Of a stretch of DNA of 10,880 nucleotides, positions 8,901-10,880 are shown piece by piece. A program made the translations under genes and the position numbers. Each line of letters starts with the position of its first letter. The first letter of the stretch is position 1. Under the pieces are notes generated by a model, which was not told where the DNA came from, made no database searches, and saw only the letters and a program-made list of their open reading frames with translations. The stretch covers positions 17,895-28,774 of the forward strand of contig NAOQ01000283.1 of the NCBI GenBank assembly GCA_002751075.1. Reading direction: 5' to 3'. The stretch is from Ichthyophonus hoferi (lineage: Eukaryota > Opisthokonta > Ichthyosporea > Ichthyophonida > Ichthyophonidae).

Positions 8901-10542
8901 CTGTGGTAATCTTTTGATGGTTGTGTTTTTTTTATTTTTATTTTTATTACCATTTGTATAAATTTCAGAATTTATAATGTGGTAAGGTTGTGTATATACA
9001 TGTATTTATATAGTGTCTAGGCCATACATTTTTCACATACTACAAGTACTAATTAATTTTTAAATAGTAAATGCTATGGTGTGGCTATATATAGCTCACT
9101 GGCTCTGTCTCTATCCTTGTGTATGTTTCTAGAGAATACTATATGCATACATACATACATACATACATACATACACACATATATATATACATATATATTG
9201 CATTCCGTTACATAATCGTATGAAATCTCATTAGGATATTTATCATCAGTAATTTAAAATTTAATACAGTGATTTAATTGTATACCACAAAATGATTTAA
9301 AGGTCATAATAAAACTGATTGTTTTTTGTTAAAAAAAAGACATAAAATAAAGATATAATAGTGTTATATACCAGGAAAATTACTAGATTGAATGATAAAA
9401 TCATATGAGATAATAATCATAGTAAAAGAAAATAGAAAATGAAGAAGACAATGTGCATAGAGATTGCTTTTTGGTTCGTTTTGATTACGTCATTTAATTA
9501 CGCTACTTGACGAGTTTTTGCCTTATAATAAGGCAAGTTTGATATATAACAAACATACAATTCGTTTTTAAAAACAATATTGTATGTATACCTATATATG
9601 CCCTATATGGCTATATGATGGGGTGGTATGACACGTTATTATTACGTCATAATCACTGGACTATATTGGTATTATATAAATATGTATGTGTTGTACCCGT
9701 ATTGTTGTATTAACCCCTTTCTCTCTCTCTCTCTCCTTCTTAGGATATTCTTACAGCTCGACGCGCATGTGACCGCTACAAAGAACAGTTCCCTAGCTTC
9801 CAGGATCAGAGAGAATGCAAATTTCTAGAGGTAATTACATGTATATGCACATATGTATGTGTTGTGTGTGTATGTATGTGTGTTTCTAGATATTATACAT
9901 ATCCAAGTGTAGTGTTTTCAAGTCGAAAGTAATGTAAATCACACTGTATCTTTTAAGATAGGAGCTTTCTATCTATTTCTATTTCTATCTCTGCGATTAA
10001 TAACCAGAGTGTATTAGTAAAACACATTCTGTAGTGGTTATTATGTATATAGCGGATAGAAGCGACTAGCTCCTAAGATCAAACATGTGACTGTTAGTCA
10101 TGCAGAGCTGGTAGTGTATAGAAATAGGTAGGAGTACATTAATTAATATACGATCTACCTGTAATTATCTACGTTAACTGGGACTTATTAGGACTAGTTA
10201 ATGCTCCGTAATTGACAAACTAATCTACCTGGCATGATTGGAGGTGTCCGACCCAATTAGAAACAATATTGATGCGACATGCTCCAGCAATCAGTGTGCC
10301 CTAATAGCATGATGGTGAATTGTATTATCCAGTTGACACCCTTTATCCTCCTTTACACTGGTAGCTAATTGCAATTTGATTGGTCCCCACAGGACCTATT
10401 GCAAGCCATGGAAGAAGATGATGTTGAGAAATTCACAACTGTAGTTGCTGAATATGATAATATGACTCGATTGGATGCATGGTTGACTAGTGTGCTGTTG
10501 CGTGTTAAAAAGACTATGACAGAAGAAGAGAGTTTAACATGA
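5945..10542 (+). CDS. NAPA: Alpha-SNAP (Sec17-type NSF attachment protein), eight coding exons
   Basis: Coding exons: 5945-6104, 6370-6489, 6771-6841, 7270-7379, 8109-8193, 8671-8760, 9744-9830 and 10393-10542. They total 873 nt and join in one frame into 290 residues (human protein: 295). All introns are GT-AG. Alpha-SNAP binds SNARE bundles after fusion and recruits the NSF ATPase, which disassembles them; it is soluble and membrane-associated. Family features are the N-terminal membrane-contacting loop [10 protein letters not shown] (24-33), then the helical TPR-like repeats with [12 protein letters not shown] (106-117), [11 protein letters not shown] (154-164), [16 protein letters not shown] (190-205) and [11 protein letters not shown] (261-271). 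The C-terminal Leu289 (in SLT) matches the penultimate Leu needed to stimulate NSF. The start has a good context (GACCATGG) and an in-frame TAG directly before it. Protein and splice sites look intact. The beta paralogue cannot be excluded by name, but gamma-SNAP is excluded by similarity. Confidence 0.97.
6105..6369 (+). other. Alpha-SNAP intron 1 (265 bp)
   Basis: The donor AAAT|GTATGC and acceptor TTTTATAG|GG split Trp54 after its first base. The intron is mostly TATG/CATA-type simple sequence, and an open frame runs on from exon 1 until 6184. Retaining the intron would add about 25 unrelated residues and truncate the protein. Confidence 0.9.
6490..6770 (+). other. Alpha-SNAP intron 2 (281 bp)
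   Basis: The donor GATG|GTATGT and acceptor ACTGCAG|GT split Gly94 after its first base. It contains the palindrome TATGACGTCATA (6585-6596), a GGTTGGTTGGTTGG run (about 6609-6622) and a short TA run. The frame stays open from within the intron through exon 3 and beyond, which is why a longer unspliced frame appears here. Confidence 0.9.
6842..7269 (+). other. Alpha-SNAP intron 3 (428 bp), with internal repeats
   Basis: Donor AAG|GTAAGT and acceptor GATTTATAG|CAAGAG, phase 0. The intron holds three related copies of a TAATATGTGGTGTTT-like word (7012, 7101, 7241). The last two are each followed at the same distance by TTATAGCAAGA, so a second acceptor-like site exists at 7129. An 11-bp inverted repeat ATTAATGTGCG/CGCACATTAAT (7099-7109 and 7136-7146) encloses that decoy. 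Confidence 0.85.
7380..8108 (+). other. Alpha-SNAP intron 4 (729 bp)
   Basis: The donor ACTAG|GTTTGT has T at +3, weaker than the other donors. The acceptor is ATATGCAG|T, and Ser154 is split after its second base. Contents are a TA run and TGTATG-type repeats (about 7597-7660) and, at 7933-8005, a less AT-rich patch with two small hairpins. No coding exon was found inside. Confidence 0.85.
8194..8670 (+). other. Alpha-SNAP intron 5 (477 bp)
   Basis: Donor AAAG|GTATAG, acceptor CCACTCAG|GT, phase 0. The 5' part is GATA/TATA-type simple sequence followed by an (ATT)n tract (about 8287-8326). A second acceptor-like TTTAATTGCAG ends at 8500 but is not needed to build the protein. Nothing else is recognisable. 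Confidence 0.85.
8761..9743 (+). other. Alpha-SNAP intron 6 (983 bp), the longest
   Basis: Donor CGGG|GTATGT; acceptor after a (CT)n-rich tract ending TCTTAG|GAT; phase 0. It contains (CATA)n at about 9147-9174, two palindromes at 9518-9536 and 9553-9587, two TTACGTCA words (9485-9492, 9642-9649) and the CT run at about 9719-9735. An open frame covering the intron end and exon 7 is out of the alpha-SNAP frame and is not a gene. Confidence 0.85.
9147..9174. repeat. (CATA)n microsatellite in intron 6
   Basis: About seven tandem CATA units, followed by a CACACATATATATATA tail. Similar short CATA runs occur in intron 1 and in the alpha-SNAP 3' UTR (about 10551-10566). Confidence 0.9.
9831..10392 (+). 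other. Alpha-SNAP intron 7 (562 bp), with a foldback segment
   Basis: Donor GAG|GTAATT, acceptor TCCCCACAG|GAC, phase 0. It is less repetitive and less AT-rich than the other introns. A segment at 9959-10075 can fold on itself through several nested helices (see findings). No open reading frame or known RNA family was recognised. Confidence 0.85.
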
Positions 10543-10629
10543 AGTAGCAATACATACATACATACATGCATACACTCATGCTTGTTTGTTTCTACATAAG
10601 GGCGCTATATGTATCTCCTTTTGTTCAAC

Positions 10630-10635
10630 AATAAA
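10630..10635 (+). terminator. Poly(A) signal of alpha-SNAP
   Basis: AATAAA lies 88 nt after the stop codon and is followed by a T-rich stretch (CCTTTTTGTTATATTT) at about 10660-10675. This gives a short 3' UTR containing a CATA microsatellite. A second AATAAA at 10771-10776 could serve a longer isoform. Confidence 0.75.
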
Positions 10636-10675
10636 AAGGACCAATAGATCCTAATTTAACCTTTTTGTTATATTT

Positions 10676-10880
10676 AATGAAGTATGATATTAATGATGGT
10701 TGGTTTTAATGAAATGAATTATAAGGTTGTTATTTTCAGTTTTATATGCCAAAAAAGGAAAAGTAATTTAAATAAATAGATTGAAAATTGTTATTTTCAG
10801 CTTCATTTGAGAAAATAGATGTTAATCTATTTTTAGAATACCCCACAGTTCACCCAAAAAAAAAAAAAAAAAAAGGTATA
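10676..10880. other. 3' flank: repeated word, hairpin and A19 tract
   Basis: TTGTTATTTTCAG occurs twice (10727-10739 and 10788-10800), each copy resembling a splice acceptor. A perfect 9-bp hairpin, AAAATAGAT/ATCTATTTT with a GTTA loop, covers 10812-10833. An uninterrupted A19 tract covers 10856-10874. A second AATAAA is at 10771. This could be the distal 3' UTR, the start of the next gene's region, or the tail of a retroposed sequence. The window ends before that can be decided. Confidence 0.5.

Noticed and set aside
8957-8987. Possible 13-nt microexon in intron 6 between a TTTCAG and a GTAAGG
   Set aside because: Its inclusion would shift the frame between exons 6 and 7, which already join perfectly.
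9628-9828. 66-codon open frame overlapping exon 7
   Set aside because: Exon 7 is read in a different frame by alpha-SNAP ([17 protein letters not shown]). This one is a shadow.
10365-10571. 68-codon minus-strand open frame opposite exon 8
   Set aside because: Antisense shadow of the last alpha-SNAP exon.

Overview
The window is strongly AT-rich nuclear DNA from a eukaryote. It holds a multi-exon gene with GT-AG introns, AATAAA poly(A) signals, a TATA box, and many micro- and minisatellites. The best-supported gene encodes alpha-SNAP (Sec17/NAPA), whose sequence looks opisthokont. The first half has animal-like stretches ([12 protein letters not shown]). The second half ([28 protein letters not shown]) resembles fungal, plant and protist Sec17 as much as animal SNAP. 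An early-branching animal, a unicellular animal relative or an early-branching fungus would all fit. I cannot fix the lineage from this window.

Layout: 1-1365 is AT-rich intergenic DNA starting with an (ATT)n microsatellite. A TATA box near 1368, a possible 5' UTR exon and a predicted 169-bp 5' UTR intron (1436-1604) lead into an intronless coding region at 1649-3019. It encodes a type II membrane glycosyltransferase of the GT14 (Core-2/I-branching, xylosyltransferase-like) family, with an AATAAA at 3172. The 3200-5940 interval has no certain gene. It contains a protein-like minus-strand open segment (3711-3929) that may be the last exon of an unidentified gene, a GC-richer patch with two hairpins (4688-4832), several orphan splice-donor motifs, and about 550 bp of simple repeats ending in a CATACTAC minisatellite just before the next gene.

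The alpha-SNAP gene runs from 5945 to 10542 in eight coding exons that join without a break into a 290-residue protein, with an AATAAA at 10630. The last 240 bp hold a second AATAAA, a hairpin and an A19 tract.

The two confident genes both act in the secretory pathway: a Golgi-type glycosyltransferase, and the adaptor that brings NSF to SNARE complexes after membrane fusion. Nothing indicates that they are co-regulated beyond one shared 10-base word. I see no mobile-element protein, CRISPR array, tRNA or rRNA, and no convincing undescribed system. The more unusual signals are folded or repeated non-coding segments in introns and between genes.
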